A stretch of DNA of 64,000 nt, from assembly GCA_964596985.1 (NCBI GenBank), contig CAZQWG010000007.1, forward strand, positions 1 to 64,000, read 5' to 3'. A program made the position numbers and the translations under genes. Shown here one piece after another: positions 7,646-16,513 of the stretch; positions within the stretch are counted from its first letter, which is position 1, and each line of letters begins with the position of its first letter. The notes below the pieces were generated by a model. It saw only the letters and a list, made by a program, of their open reading frames with translations, did no database searches and was not told where the DNA came from. This stretch comes from GCA-020345945 sp964596985. Lineage in GTDB: Archaea; Thermoproteota; Bathyarchaeia; RBG-16-48-13; GCA-020345945.

Positions 7646-10600
7646 CTACGTTCTTTTTAAGAATCCTGGTTTGGGAGAGTATATCGTTCCTTCCCGCTGT
7701 AGCTGGGAGACCAATCGTTCCGCTTCGTTCCGATCTATGTTATGTTCCGTCTCCAGATGATCCAAGAGGTCGTCCTGTTTAGCCATACCCACGTCCATCT
7801 CAAGTTCACCGATAGAGGAGAGTACCTCCAGTAGTTTGTCTCTGAGGGTCTTCGGTTTTCCCGTCATGATTATGTCGATGTCGTACTCGCCAGTTGACAC
7901 ATCTATACCCACTTGTTCAAGACACTTCTTCATCAAGGAGATTACACCCTCGGCATCCTCGACGGTTACGACGTCCCTCAGGCAAGCCCTCGCCCTCGCC
8001 TCCGACAGACGAATGAGCGCCTCGAGTTGCCTCGGAGTTATCGCTATGGAAGTGTCCGCCCCTTCTGAACGGGACCGCATCATCAAGTAGAAATCCTGGA
8101 ATCTTTGAGTCGCCTCCTCGGTAAGCGCGGGTCTGATTCTCCGCGCATAGGTTATGTACTTCCTGAGCAGATCTGGAGGAATCGTCGCTTCCGCGGATAC
8201 AGCTTTTCCCCCGTGTAGGGCAAGAATATGTTCAGACATTCTAGTGTCAAGCTCTTTCTCCGGCTCATCTCTCAGGATGAAGATCAAATCGAATCTTGAG
8301 AGGACCGTGACTGGGAGGTTGATGTTGTCTGCAACGGTACGGTAGGGGTCGTAGCGACCCATAGACGGGTTCGCAGCAGCCAAGATAGACGTACGGGCGT
8401 TCAGAGTCGCCACGATTCCACCCTTAGCTATAGAAACCGTGTTGTGCAACAAGAGACCGTGAGAGACGAAGTTATGATTAGGTTCCACAGTCACATCGTA
8501 TGTCCAAGAGGTTCTTAGCTCACCGGCATTCTTGACTCGCTCAATCTTCGAGACCCGCAACCATCGGATGTTCCCATTCGATATTCCTTCAAGGCGATCC
8601 AATTCTTCCTCGACGGTTTCAAGTACATCGATAACACGATTTCTAAAGTCAGAAAAGATAGCTTCCCTCCGAGAGGAAGCGTATCCTCCCCGCTCAAGGT
8701 AATCAACACTACCTCTAGCCAACCCCAATAGATCTGCGGATACTGCTTGAGACCACCCTAGCAACTGCCGGAGAACCCGAAAGTCCTGGGTTCGGTGGAT
8801 GTTGACCCACAGATACTGAAGTCTATCCCTAAGCTTCCCAATCCTCTCAATGGCTACTTTTCGGTTTATTCCATAGGAGTGTTTCAGATGGCTGTAGAAG
8901 TACCCATCGTAAGGTATTCCTAGCATCTTGTACAGTCTTATGAAGGATCTTGCACATTCCGTTGGAATGGTGTCATGTCCTCTAAGGTTCTTAATCCCCT
9001 TATCCACCAGTATTCTAGCAGCAGAGTACCCTCGATTCTTTTTATCCAACACCGTTCTGAGAAAGAGGGGAAGCGAGTCTCCAGTTATGTAGACCTTGTA
9101 AGATTGATTATGACGGTCTACAACAATCCTTGAGCAGATTCCAAGCCTAAGCAGAAGGTCTGCATAGTCTTCCGCTAAGCCTCTACAACTCGTACGGTAG
9201 CAAGCAGCTACACTTTCAACACAACCGTCACCGTTGAATGCGGTTCTCAGGAATTCAGCTATTCTTGATTCATCCGCAGTCAAGATCGATGCTGGAACAC
9301 GCTTCTCTTTTGACTTGTTTAGAAGGGGCTCAAAGTTTAATGCAAGGTATCGATATAGACGTGACGAAACATAGCGTTGGGTTCTGTTTACTGAGGAGTA
9401 GTCCAACGGAACTATTGAGAAGCATGAAGCCATGAGGCCGCTCATTTCCTTGAGGAAGAGCGGTTCCGTATTTGCAAAGCCAACCTCTGAAGATGACCCA
9501 CAATAGGAATATCCTTCACTTACTAAGTAGCCCAACGCTGCACAGAGATCTTTAGAGATTTCTTTAGGGATCTTGATGTACTTCTCGCGGGGGGAGATTT
9601 CCCCGTTTAGGCCGACGGCATCAGATGGCTCTGCTACTCTTAGAGCACGGACACCAGGTATAAAAATTCCAACATTCACCCGCTCTGCTGGAACAGTATC
9701 TATTCGTCCATTTTTGAATACGAATACTGGATGTTCGGGGGTAACAAGAATAGATCTTCCGTTCGAGTAGGATATTCTGATGAATTCATTGGGCGCCTCA
9801 TGTCGACTAACACGGTCAATTGGTAAGATTCTGTCATTCGTCTCATTATCTAAGGATACGATCTCTATGTTCAAATCATTTACAGGAAGGATCTGGCAAT
9901 CCCGCCCAAGCACCATTCGCTCTTTATAGTTTTGGAAGAGGGAGTCAACGAATTCGCCTATTTGGACTTTCCGTCCATCCGCTAGAAGTATCTCTACGCA
10001 TGGATGATAAGACTGCTGTTCCATCGCTTCGTGTATGGCAACCCTGTCTTCGGCTCGCATTTTATCGAATTCGTCGATACAGCACACTCCTTTGTCTGCC
10101 AGTACAAGGGCCCCGGCTTCGAGAGCCATACCCCCTGCCCTCTCCCGGAGAACTGCAGCCGTCAATCCCGCGGCTGTCGTTCCCCTTCCACTGGTATACA
10201 GCCCTCTTGCAGCGATCCTTGAGACGTACTGAAGGAGCTGGCTTTTTGCGGTTCCTGGATCCCCGATCAGGAGGGCGTTCACGTCCCCCCTAATGGAAAC
10301 TCCGTCAGGCATCGTCTTGTGTAGGCCACCAAACAGGAGGAGTGTAACTGCTTCCTTGATGTCGTCGTAGCCATAGATCGAAGGCGCGATCGATCTGATA
10401 ATGTTACGATAGATCCATGGATCCTTCGCGAGATCCGTGATCTGCCTCTCCTCTTCCGGGGTGATGCGAACTATCTCCGCTTCTCGCCCAGCAACATCAA
10501 TGTGGTTTCCTTCAAGATACATGTCGAAGGTTCTCAGTCTTGAGCCTCGTGAAGTAGACTCCTGATATGCCCTGACTACTCCGATGGCTGAGACTCGGTC

Positions 10601-11281
10601 TCCAGGACGAGCGACATCCACCAACTCATCGGTCAGCTTTACATCTAGGGTTCGAGGGAGTTGTCCGGGGGGAAGGTCTTCGGGCCTTTCCTGGATTCGG
10701 ATTTCTTGGGAGTTTATGAAATCGGACTCTGATTCTACGAGTTGAGGTGGGGAACGTTCACGACATGAGGGGTTTATGCAGTTCAATGGGCGATTCAAGA
10801 AGATTCCGCTCTGTTCGACAAACTGAACCGCCTCGCACCTTCGGCAGCGAAATGCCGCCCGTGTTAGTAGAGGTTTGATCGAGGAGGCTCTGACGAGTAT
10901 GCCTTCGACCATTATTAGATTGCCAATATGTGTGGACCCGACCTTCCTGAGCGGTATGCTGTGCGGTATGTCGCGGAATCGGACTGTCAGTTTCCCGAGT
11001 TTTTCAGCGTAGTCCGGGTCTTCCATTCGGAGTTGAGAGAAGGCTGCCCGATTGACGTTCTGAAGGTATCTGTCAGGGGATTCCAGTATGAGCTTGGCAA
11101 GGGACTCGTCGTAGATTAGAAGATCGCTGAAGTCTACTACGAGAAAACGTTCCCCGGATACAGCTGCTTGTGCCAGTTTCTGCCTATATTTGAAAGCGTC
11201 GCCTTTCTCGGTTTGGGTATCTCGCAGGAAGTTCTGGAATCGTTCCTCGGGGCTGATCGTTTCCAGTTCGGTCAAACTCAA
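7646..11281 (-). CDS. mcm: Replicative helicase MCM, interrupted by an intein
   Basis: The precursor has 1211 residues; removing the intein leaves 687, the usual archaeal MCM length. The N-terminal domain holds a zinc site (Cys146, Cys149, Cys168, Cys173). The AAA+ core has Walker A GDPGTAKS (340-347), Walker B CIDEFDKM (401-408), and after the intein TVSIAKGGIVATLNARTS, sensor 1 (AAANPSMGRYDPY) and the arginine finger SRFDLIF. A winged helix closes the protein. MCM hexamers unwind DNA at the replication fork with Cdc45/RecJ and GINS. The gins23 gene lies four bases upstream, so co-translation is likely. Splicing must restore EAMEQQ-TVSIAK at the catalytic core for the enzyme to work. Confidence 0.97.
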   Translation of the reverse strand: MSLTELETISPEERFQNFLRDTQTEKGDAFKYRQKLAQAAVSGERFLVVDFSDLLIYDESLAKLILESPDRYLQNVNRAAFSQLRMEDPDYAEKLGKLTVRFRDIPHSIPLRKVGSTHIGNLIMVEGILVRASSIKPLLTRAAFRCRRCEAVQFVEQSGIFLNRPLNCINPSCRERSPPQLVESESDFINSQEIRIQERPEDLPPGQLPRTLDVKLTDELVDVARPGDRVSAIGVVRAYQESTSRGSRLRTFDMYLEGNHIDVAGREAEIVRITPEEERQITDLAKDPWIYRNIIRSIAPSIYGYDDIKEAVTLLLFGGLHKTMPDGVSIRGDVNALLIGDPGTAKSQLLQYVSRIAARGLYTSGRGTTAAGLTAAVLRERAGGMALEAGALVLADKGVCCIDEFDKMRAEDRVAIHEAMEQQSYHPCVEILLADGRKVQIGEFVDSLFQNYKERMVLGRDCQILPVNDLNIEIVSLDNETNDRILPIDRVSRHEAPNEFIRISYSNGRSILVTPEHPVFVFKNGRIDTVPAERVNVGIFIPGVRALRVAEPSDAVGLNGEISPREKYIKIPKEISKDLCAALGYLVSEGYSYCGSSSEVGFANTEPLFLKEMSGLMASCFSIVPLDYSSVNRTQRYVSSRLYRYLALNFEPLLNKSKEKRVPASILTADESRIAEFLRTAFNGDGCVESVAACYRTSCRGLAEDYADLLLRLGICSRIVVDRHNQSYKVYITGDSLPLFLRTVLDKKNRGYSAARILVDKGIKNLRGHDTIPTECARSFIRLYKMLGIPYDGYFYSHLKHSYGINRKVAIERIGKLRDRLQYLWVNIHRTQDFRVLRQLLGWSQAVSADLLGLARGSVDYLERGGYASSRREAIFSDFRNRVIDVLETVEEELDRLEGISNGNIRWLRVSKIERVKNAGELRTSWTYDVTVEPNHNFVSHGLLLHNTVSIAKGGIVATLNARTSILAAANPSMGRYDPYRTVADNINLPVTVLSRFDLIFILRDEPEKELDTRMSEHILALHGGKAVSAEATIPPDLLRKYITYARRIRPALTEEATQRFQDFYLMMRSRSEGADTSIAITPRQLEALIRLSEARARACLRDVVTVEDAEGVISLMKKCLEQVGIDVSTGEYDIDIIMTGKPKTLRDKLLEVLSSIGELEMDVGMAKQDDLLDHLETEHNIDRNEAERLVSQLQREGTIYSPKPGFLKRT
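8441..10012 (-). mobile_element. In-frame MCM intein with LAGLIDADG homing endonuclease
   Basis: An in-frame insertion of 524 codons lies directly after the conserved EAMEQQ of the MCM AAA+ core. It begins with Ser424 (SYHPCVEILLADGRKVQIGE, an intein block A with serine as nucleophile) and ends VEPNHNFVSHGLLLHN before extein Thr. His-Asn at the end and a hydroxyl residue at the +1 position are the splicing requirements. Two LAGLIDADG-like motifs are visible, LGYLVSEGYSY and FLRTAFNGDGC, so an active or recently active homing endonuclease is likely. A segment WSQAVSADLLGLARGSVDYL resembles a helix-turn-helix inside the intein. Boundaries were deduced from the flanking MCM consensus. Confidence 0.93.
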
Positions 11282-11285
11282 ATCC

Positions 11286-11822
11286 TCATTGGATCTTGAT
11301 TATCTTGGACTCCCAATCGCGAATTGCGTCGCTTAGTCGGCGGTATAAATTTCTCTCTTCAGAGGTCATTGCTTCGAGTACATCCCCTGTCTGGGTGGGA
11401 GCCGCTGAGAGCCCGACAATCTTCTTTAGTCTACAGCTCAACATGTCTTGTGCCAGCCGTCTAGCTTTGCTGTATTCAGCCATCGAGGATGGGTCCTCGT
11501 TGTTCTTCTTCAGGTTCGAGAGAAAACGGCGTAGTTTCGGATAGAAGAATTCTGGTAATGACGATAAGCGTTTTCCACTCTGTATGCTCTCCTTCCAGTA
11601 GAGCTTGTGAAGCTTGACCAAGTCCAGTAAGTCTTCATCTTGGAAATCTGCGAGACCGAGCTCATTTAGGATGTAGCCGACCCAAAACCGGGTTTGAAAC
11701 TCGTCTCCTTCTTCGAAGGCACCTACCGTTTCGCCCGCGATCTCGATCTCTGGGCAGGACCGTTTCGCCACCATTCTACTCGGCGAGTTCTCGAAGAGAA
11801 GTTCAACATCATCTACCGACAA
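11286..11822 (-). CDS. gins23: GINS complex subunit, Gins23-type
   Basis: A 178-residue protein four bases upstream of mcm. The N-terminal 55 residues look like the small GINS B domain, including VELLFENSPSRMVAKRSCP and WVGYILNELGLADF. A helical A domain follows (LVKLHKLYWKES, LPEFFYPKLRRFL, KARRLAQDMLSCRLKKIVGLS). B-before-A order is that of Psf2/Psf3 and of archaeal Gins23, not Gins51. GINS is the fork-stabilising partner of MCM in the archaeal CMG-like helicase. The operon position gins23-mcm-hel308 supports the call. No Gins51 gene is seen in the window. Confidence 0.82.
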   Translation of the reverse strand: MSVDDVELLFENSPSRMVAKRSCPEIEIAGETVGAFEEGDEFQTRFWVGYILNELGLADFQDEDLLDLVKLHKLYWKESIQSGKRLSSLPEFFYPKLRRFLSNLKKNNEDPSSMAEYSKARRLAQDMLSCRLKKIVGLSAAPTQTGDVLEAMTSEERNLYRRLSDAIRDWESKIIKIQ

Positions 11823-11994
11823 ACCAGACCACTGACAGAAATCTGAACTCAGATCTAGACTATGAAGGAGAGAGATCGAGGCGAGAGATAAAAGTGTTGA
11901 TCCAAAAAAAGGAAATAGGGAATACAGAAAAATCGATCAAAAGACGGCGTTTAGAGGAAAGAGGTCTTGACGGTCGAGGCGAGTCTGCAGGGAA

Positions 11995-13005
11995 TCAGAC
12001 TTGAATCATATCTTTGATGGGGATAAGGCAGTGTGGGGCAAAGGTGTCGATTCCCGCCCCTAGCTCTCTTAAGGCCGCAGCAGGTGTAAGACCGCCTATC
12101 ATGGATATTCCGACTCTGTCCATACCTACAGGCACACCGAGAATTGTTTCGTTGGGTTTGCCCAACTTCAGAACCCCGTGCCACTCCTTCCTTTTCAAGT
12201 CGGTGAGGATCTTCTCGGCTTTTTCCCTTGCAGCGGCAGGTATCTCCCTTAGATTGGCGGGCAGCATCCCCGAACCTGTCCTGAGTACACTCAGGATCGA
12301 AGTCGTATTCCTGTAGACGAAGACTTCCAGAGGAGGGACAGTAGTGCCTTCATACGAGATCAGGTCTACGAACCGAATAGGTTGTCCGTCTACGAACTGC
12401 ACTGGACCACCGTACGTGTAAAGAATAGGAACACCTGAATGTAGGAAGACGCCGTCTATCGCGAGATTGCAGACCGTAAACAGCGCAATCTGACCTTTTG
12501 GGACGTATATCTCCTTATACTCCTCGTCTTCATCGAGGATCTTTATGTACGGTGCCGTCAGGAACTTCTTTTCGTGGAGAGAGTCGACGATGTCTCGAGT
12601 CTTCTCGTATAAGTCTTTGTCTATCACAGACACGTTTGCGACAACTTCTCCGCTATTCGTCTCAGGGCTATAGGTCACAGCATAGGCCATGGACAGGAAT
12701 CGGGTTGTAACGAAACCCATCCGTTGATAAGCCATTGTTCTGGCAAGCTCTTTCAACCCTTGGGGGGTTATCGTTCTTCCACTCCGGTTGTGTCCTTTGA
12801 CAAGCCCTCTCATCTCCAGCAACTGAAGATGGTATCTTACCGTTCTTTCACTGAGGAGAATGCCTCTCTTTCTTAATTCGCGTCCAAGCAATGTCGACCC
12901 TACAGGGTTATCGTACTCGCTCAATACCCTCAGGATTTCTATTTCCTTTCTGACGCTATCGTTCTCCGCTGACAGCAGTCCCCTCCCATCTTCTTCGGAT
13001 GTCAT
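11995..13005 (-). CDS. nrpR: Nitrogen regulator NrpR, single regulatory domain
   Basis: A winged helix-turn-helix occupies residues about 20-85 (REIEILRVLSEYDNPVGSTLLGRELRKRG ... ERTVRYHLQLLEMRGLV) and is followed by one NrpR/DUF128 domain to the end (PVGMDRVGISMIGGLTPAAALRELG near the C-terminus). In methanogens NrpR represses nif and glnA and is released by 2-oxoglutarate. The 336-residue, one-domain form resembles NrpRI, which elsewhere pairs with a separate NrpRII. Here it sits immediately downstream of, and on the same strand as, the glutamate synthase genes. This makes feedback control of ammonia assimilation likely. The first Met is taken; the gap to gltB3 is 35 bases. Confidence 0.85.
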   Translation of the reverse strand: MTSEEDGRGLLSAENDSVRKEIEILRVLSEYDNPVGSTLLGRELRKRGILLSERTVRYHLQLLEMRGLVKGHNRSGRTITPQGLKELARTMAYQRMGFVTTRFLSMAYAVTYSPETNSGEVVANVSVIDKDLYEKTRDIVDSLHEKKFLTAPYIKILDEDEEYKEIYVPKGQIALFTVCNLAIDGVFLHSGVPILYTYGGPVQFVDGQPIRFVDLISYEGTTVPPLEVFVYRNTTSILSVLRTGSGMLPANLREIPAAAREKAEKILTDLKRKEWHGVLKLGKPNETILGVPVGMDRVGISMIGGLTPAAALRELGAGIDTFAPHCLIPIKDMIQV

Positions 13006-13040
13006 AGTCTAAACCCTATAGCCTGGAACCCAGTTTTCGT

Positions 13041-13868
13041 CTAATGTGCATAAAGCTTTCCGTAAGGTCGATGAGAGACTGGGATTACTTTGCTGAACTC
13101 TTGTGCCATGATCTCGTTGATGTCCATATTGAAGTAACCGCAGAATTCACCGAGAATGTTGCGGAGAAGTTCTTGATCATCGTCATCGAGGGACATGACT
13201 TCAATATCCTTTCCTAGGTTGGGCACCTTTCCCCTGATGTACATCCTTCCACCGTGCATTCCGGTCCCTACGAACCTTGCATTGTGTTCTTCGTTTCCTC
13301 GCAAGGTCAAGCCGAGAACTATCAACACACCTCCCGCCATGTACTCTCCGAGGAAATCCTGAGCGGTACCACCCACTACAATGACTGGCCTGTTCTCACC
13401 ATATTCTTTCATATGGATCCCTATACGATAGCCGGCATCACCGCGTACGAAGATCTTACCGCCCCTCATCGAGTGGCCGACGATGTCTCCGGCATCGCCG
13501 TGGATCACAATCGTCCCCTCATCCATAGTGTTGCCGCAACCATCTTGGGCGTTCCCGTGAACAACCAGGGTAGGACCTTTCATGAAAGCCCCAAGGTCAT
13601 TTCCAGGTATTCCGTGAATCTCAATTTCGAGGTTCCCGTCTAGGTCAGTTCCGATGTATCGTTGCCCATACACGTTGAGGAGTTCTACCTTCTTTATCCC
13701 GCCGCCATTCAGGGTTCTTAGTAGAGAGTTTAGATCACGGTAGTATATTCCCTCAGCATCGATTCTCGCAACGCCGTTCTCGACTCTAACGTCTATGTAA
13801 GGGTACCTCGCGCCTGCCTCCGCGACCGCATTTTCTTGTTTGCGAGATGATTCGCCAGATCTTACCAT
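13041..13868 (-). CDS. gltB3: Glutamate synthase, alpha-subunit domain 3 (GXGXG) as separate protein
   Basis: A 275-residue right-handed beta-helix protein. Repeated turns are visible: VVHGNAQDGCGNTMDEGTIV, IHGDAGDIVGHSMRGGKIFV, RGDAGYRIGIHMKEYG, GGTAQDFLGEYMAGGVLIV. The G-x-G-x-x spacing is that of the C-terminal GltB domain, also related to formylmethanofuran dehydrogenase subunit C. In complete glutamate synthase this domain is structural, holding the amidotransferase and FMN domains together. Its neighbours encode exactly those two domains, so the enzyme here is assembled from three polypeptides. The gene is three bases after the FMN-domain gene. Confidence 0.92.
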   Translation of the reverse strand: MVRSGESSRKQENAVAEAGARYPYIDVRVENGVARIDAEGIYYRDLNSLLRTLNGGGIKKVELLNVYGQRYIGTDLDGNLEIEIHGIPGNDLGAFMKGPTLVVHGNAQDGCGNTMDEGTIVIHGDAGDIVGHSMRGGKIFVRGDAGYRIGIHMKEYGENRPVIVVGGTAQDFLGEYMAGGVLIVLGLTLRGNEEHNARFVGTGMHGGRMYIRGKVPNLGKDIEVMSLDDDDQELLRNILGEFCGYFNMDINEIMAQEFSKVIPVSHRPYGKLYAH

Positions 13869-13871
13869 CGC

Positions 13872-15383
13872 CTATTCACCCGTCATCTTCACACCGAGGA
13901 CCGCCAGTTCGGTGTCGGTGAGTCCTACCGCTCGGAGATGCAGTCGGTTTCCTCTAAGGCTTTCAATAGCGTTTACCCCCATTCCCCCCATCATCTCCTT
14001 TATCTCCCAACTCCACGCCTGGAGGAGGTTCACCAGCCTTCTCGTTGCGATATCTGGGTTCAGTCTCTTTGAGATCCAAGGGTCGGTTGTTGCGATTCCC
14101 CATGGGCATTTCCCTGTGTGGCACATTTGACAGACGGTGCATCCCATGGCTACCAAGGCGGCAGTGCCGATATAGACTGCGTCGGCTCCAAGAGCGATAG
14201 CTTTCGCTACATCGGAACTGCTCTTGATGCCTCCTGCAATAACGAGGGAAGCCTTGTTACGAATACCTTCCTCACGTAAACGTTGGTCGACAGAGGCCAA
14301 GGCAAATTCGATGGGTATCCCGACGTTGTCGCGGATAGTTTTTGGGGCGGCGCCTGTACCTCCCCTGACGCCGTCCAGGGCCACGATGTCTGCCCCAGCC
14401 CGGACTATTCCGCTGGCTATTGCAGCCGAGTTGTGTACCGCCGCAATCTTGACCGAGACCGGTTTCGTATAGTTGACCGCTTCCTTCAAGGCGAAGATTA
14501 GTTGACGTAGGTCCTCGATTGAGTAGATATCGTGTTGAGGAGCAGGGGAGAGCGCGTCCGTTCCCACTGGAATCATTCTCGTCTTAGAGATGTCTGGACC
14601 CACCTTCTCGCCGGGAAGATGCCCCCCGATCCCTGGCTTGGCTCCTTGGCCGATCTTGATCTCGATCGCCGCACCGGCGTTCAAGTAGTCGGGATGGACA
14701 CCGAATCGCCCCGAAGCGACTTGTACGATAGTATGATCACCGTACTCGTATAATCTTCGATCCAACCCACCTTCCCCAGTATTGAAGAAGGTCCCACACT
14801 CGGTGGCTGCTTGAGCCAGGGATTTGTGGACGTTGAAGCTGGTAGAGCCGTAGGAGATCGCGGAGAACATGATCGGGGTCCTCAACTCTAGTTGCGGTGC
14901 CAGCCGCGTCTTCAGCACTACGCCTCCATCTTCTACATCAAAATCGAGTTTGTCGGGTTTTGCGCCGAGGTATGTACGGAGTTCCATAGGCTCTCTGAGG
15001 GGGTCGATGGAAGGATTCGTGACTTGGCTGGCGTTTAGGAGCAGTCTATCCCAGTAGGTGTAACGAGGCTTGTCGCACCCCATGCCGGTCATTAGGACTC
15101 CGCCGCTTTCTGACTGTTTCTTGATGTCTGCAATTGCCTCCTGCGTCCAGTTGGAGTTCGCCCTATACATGCAAGGGTTGTGTTTGATGGTGATCGCTTG
15201 AGTTGGGCAGAAGACGACGCAGCGATGACAATTGACACAGTTCTCGTTTCTACTGTGGATCTTGTCATCGTCCGAATCGTAGTAATGGGTCTCGTAGGTG
15301 CATTGGTTCACGCAGACTTCGCATCGAATGCATCTGTCGTCGTCTCTTTCCACGATATAGTGGGGTTCGAGATAGCTCTTCAT
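13872..15383 (-). CDS. gltB2: Glutamate synthase FMN/iron-sulfur subunit (domain 2) with ferredoxin head
   Basis: From the chosen start (MKSYLEPHYI) it has 503 residues. The N-terminal ferredoxin domain has two 4Fe-4S motifs (Cys18, 21, 24, 28 and Cys49, 52, 55, 59). The FMN-binding TIM barrel follows, with GIGGHLPGEKV, VALDGVRGGTGAAP and IAGGIKSSSDVAKAIALGADAVYIG. The 3Fe-4S motif is CTVCQMCHTGKCPWG. It converts 2-oxoglutarate and channelled ammonia to glutamate. An in-frame Met 28 codons earlier exists, but the chosen ATG overlaps the upstream stop as ATGA, the operon's usual coupling. Electrons probably arrive from ferredoxin or from the linked FAD protein. Confidence 0.93.
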   Translation of the reverse strand: MKSYLEPHYIVERDDDRCIRCEVCVNQCTYETHYYDSDDDKIHSRNENCVNCHRCVVFCPTQAITIKHNPCMYRANSNWTQEAIADIKKQSESGGVLMTGMGCDKPRYTYWDRLLLNASQVTNPSIDPLREPMELRTYLGAKPDKLDFDVEDGGVVLKTRLAPQLELRTPIMFSAISYGSTSFNVHKSLAQAATECGTFFNTGEGGLDRRLYEYGDHTIVQVASGRFGVHPDYLNAGAAIEIKIGQGAKPGIGGHLPGEKVGPDISKTRMIPVGTDALSPAPQHDIYSIEDLRQLIFALKEAVNYTKPVSVKIAAVHNSAAIASGIVRAGADIVALDGVRGGTGAAPKTIRDNVGIPIEFALASVDQRLREEGIRNKASLVIAGGIKSSSDVAKAIALGADAVYIGTAALVAMGCTVCQMCHTGKCPWGIATTDPWISKRLNPDIATRRLVNLLQAWSWEIKEMMGGMGVNAIESLRGNRLHLRAVGLTDTELAVLGVKMTGE

Positions 15384-16513
15384 CGGATCACCCCCCTCAC
15401 TAGAGAACCTTCCACCTTTCGGGACCCCAACTTCCCGATCACGGGTTGACCGCCTTTCGGGTGCCACACCCTATCGGGGTTACGAGCGACCAGATGGATT
15501 GGAGCCTCCTCAGAAGAGAGGTAGAACATGTCTCCCTTAATCCCCGCAGAGAATGGTCGGAGCTTGATTCTGTCTGAAAGTCCGATCATCTCGCCGTGAT
15601 GAGCCACAATGATCGCAAATGGCCCGTTCATCAATAGACTACCATAGGTCTGGCGGAGTGTGATGAAGAAGGCACGTCTGTCTGGGCTCTCATTCTCGAT
15701 CTCGGTCCACAAGGGGGGAGCGAGAATCTGAGCTGCGACTTCAACAGGTAAGCTGTGACGGCGTACGAGGAGATCGAAGGCGTAGGCCAAGACCTCCGTA
15801 TCGGTCTGCATGGTGCATTTGTAGCCGTACATCTCAAGGTGGCGACGATTGATACCGTAGGATGAGATCTCCCCGTTGTGGACCACTGTCCAATCTAAGA
15901 TATTGAAGGGATGCGCGCCTCCCCACCATCCTGGCGTGTTCGTTGGAAACCTTCCGTGGCAGACCCAAAGGTAGCCTAGGTACTTGTCCAGACAGAAGTA
16001 TCGGGCGATGTCCTCTGGGAATCCTACTCCTTTGAAGACCGCCATGTCCTTTCCGCCGGAGAACACGAAGGCCTTCCCCGTCTGCGTGTTTATTTGTATG
16101 ACCTTCTCGACTACGTAATCATCAGGATGCTTCCCTTCGAGCTGCCTCTGGCTGGGTTGGACGAAGTATCTCCAGACCAGCGGGGGGTCTCGGACATCGG
16201 CTTCCTCGGTAGGAACCTCTTCGTCCATGTGGACCTCGAAGTTCTCCCCGATGAGCTTGTCCGTGGTCTTCTTGGCAGCTTTGTTGGTATACATGACGTG
16301 TAGCGCGTAGTAGTCTTTATATTCCGGGTAGAGACCGTAGACGGCGAATCCCCCACCCAGCCCGTTCCCTCGGTCGTGCATATTGGAGATTGCTCTGACA
16401 GGTTCCTCGGAGGAGAATCTCTTCCCCTCCAGGTTCATCATCCCGAATAACCCGCAGGCGTCGATTACCTTGTCATCGCCGTAACGGTTATTGATCTTGG
16501 TCAGGTCGATCAT
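15380..16513 (-). CDS. gltB1: Glutamate synthase glutamine amidotransferase domain (domain 1)
   Basis: A class II (Ntn-type) glutamine amidotransferase of 377 residues. The nucleophile is Cys20 in DACGLFGMM, so a 19-residue propeptide would need to be cleaved before activity. Later motifs are HGRFPTNTPGWWGGAHPFN and VVHNGEISSYGINRRHLEMYG, the glutamine-binding segments. It releases ammonia from glutamine for the FMN subunit. Both ends overlap neighbours by four bases (ATGA), so translation is coupled with the FAD oxidoreductase upstream and the FMN subunit downstream. This three-way split of GltB is typical of archaea. Confidence 0.93.
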   Translation of the reverse strand: MIDLTKINNRYGDDKVIDACGLFGMMNLEGKRFSSEEPVRAISNMHDRGNGLGGGFAVYGLYPEYKDYYALHVMYTNKAAKKTTDKLIGENFEVHMDEEVPTEEADVRDPPLVWRYFVQPSQRQLEGKHPDDYVVEKVIQINTQTGKAFVFSGGKDMAVFKGVGFPEDIARYFCLDKYLGYLWVCHGRFPTNTPGWWGGAHPFNILDWTVVHNGEISSYGINRRHLEMYGYKCTMQTDTEVLAYAFDLLVRRHSLPVEVAAQILAPPLWTEIENESPDRRAFFITLRQTYGSLLMNGPFAIIVAHHGEMIGLSDRIKLRPFSAGIKGDMFYLSSEEAPIHLVARNPDRVWHPKGGQPVIGKLGSRKVEGSLVRGVIR

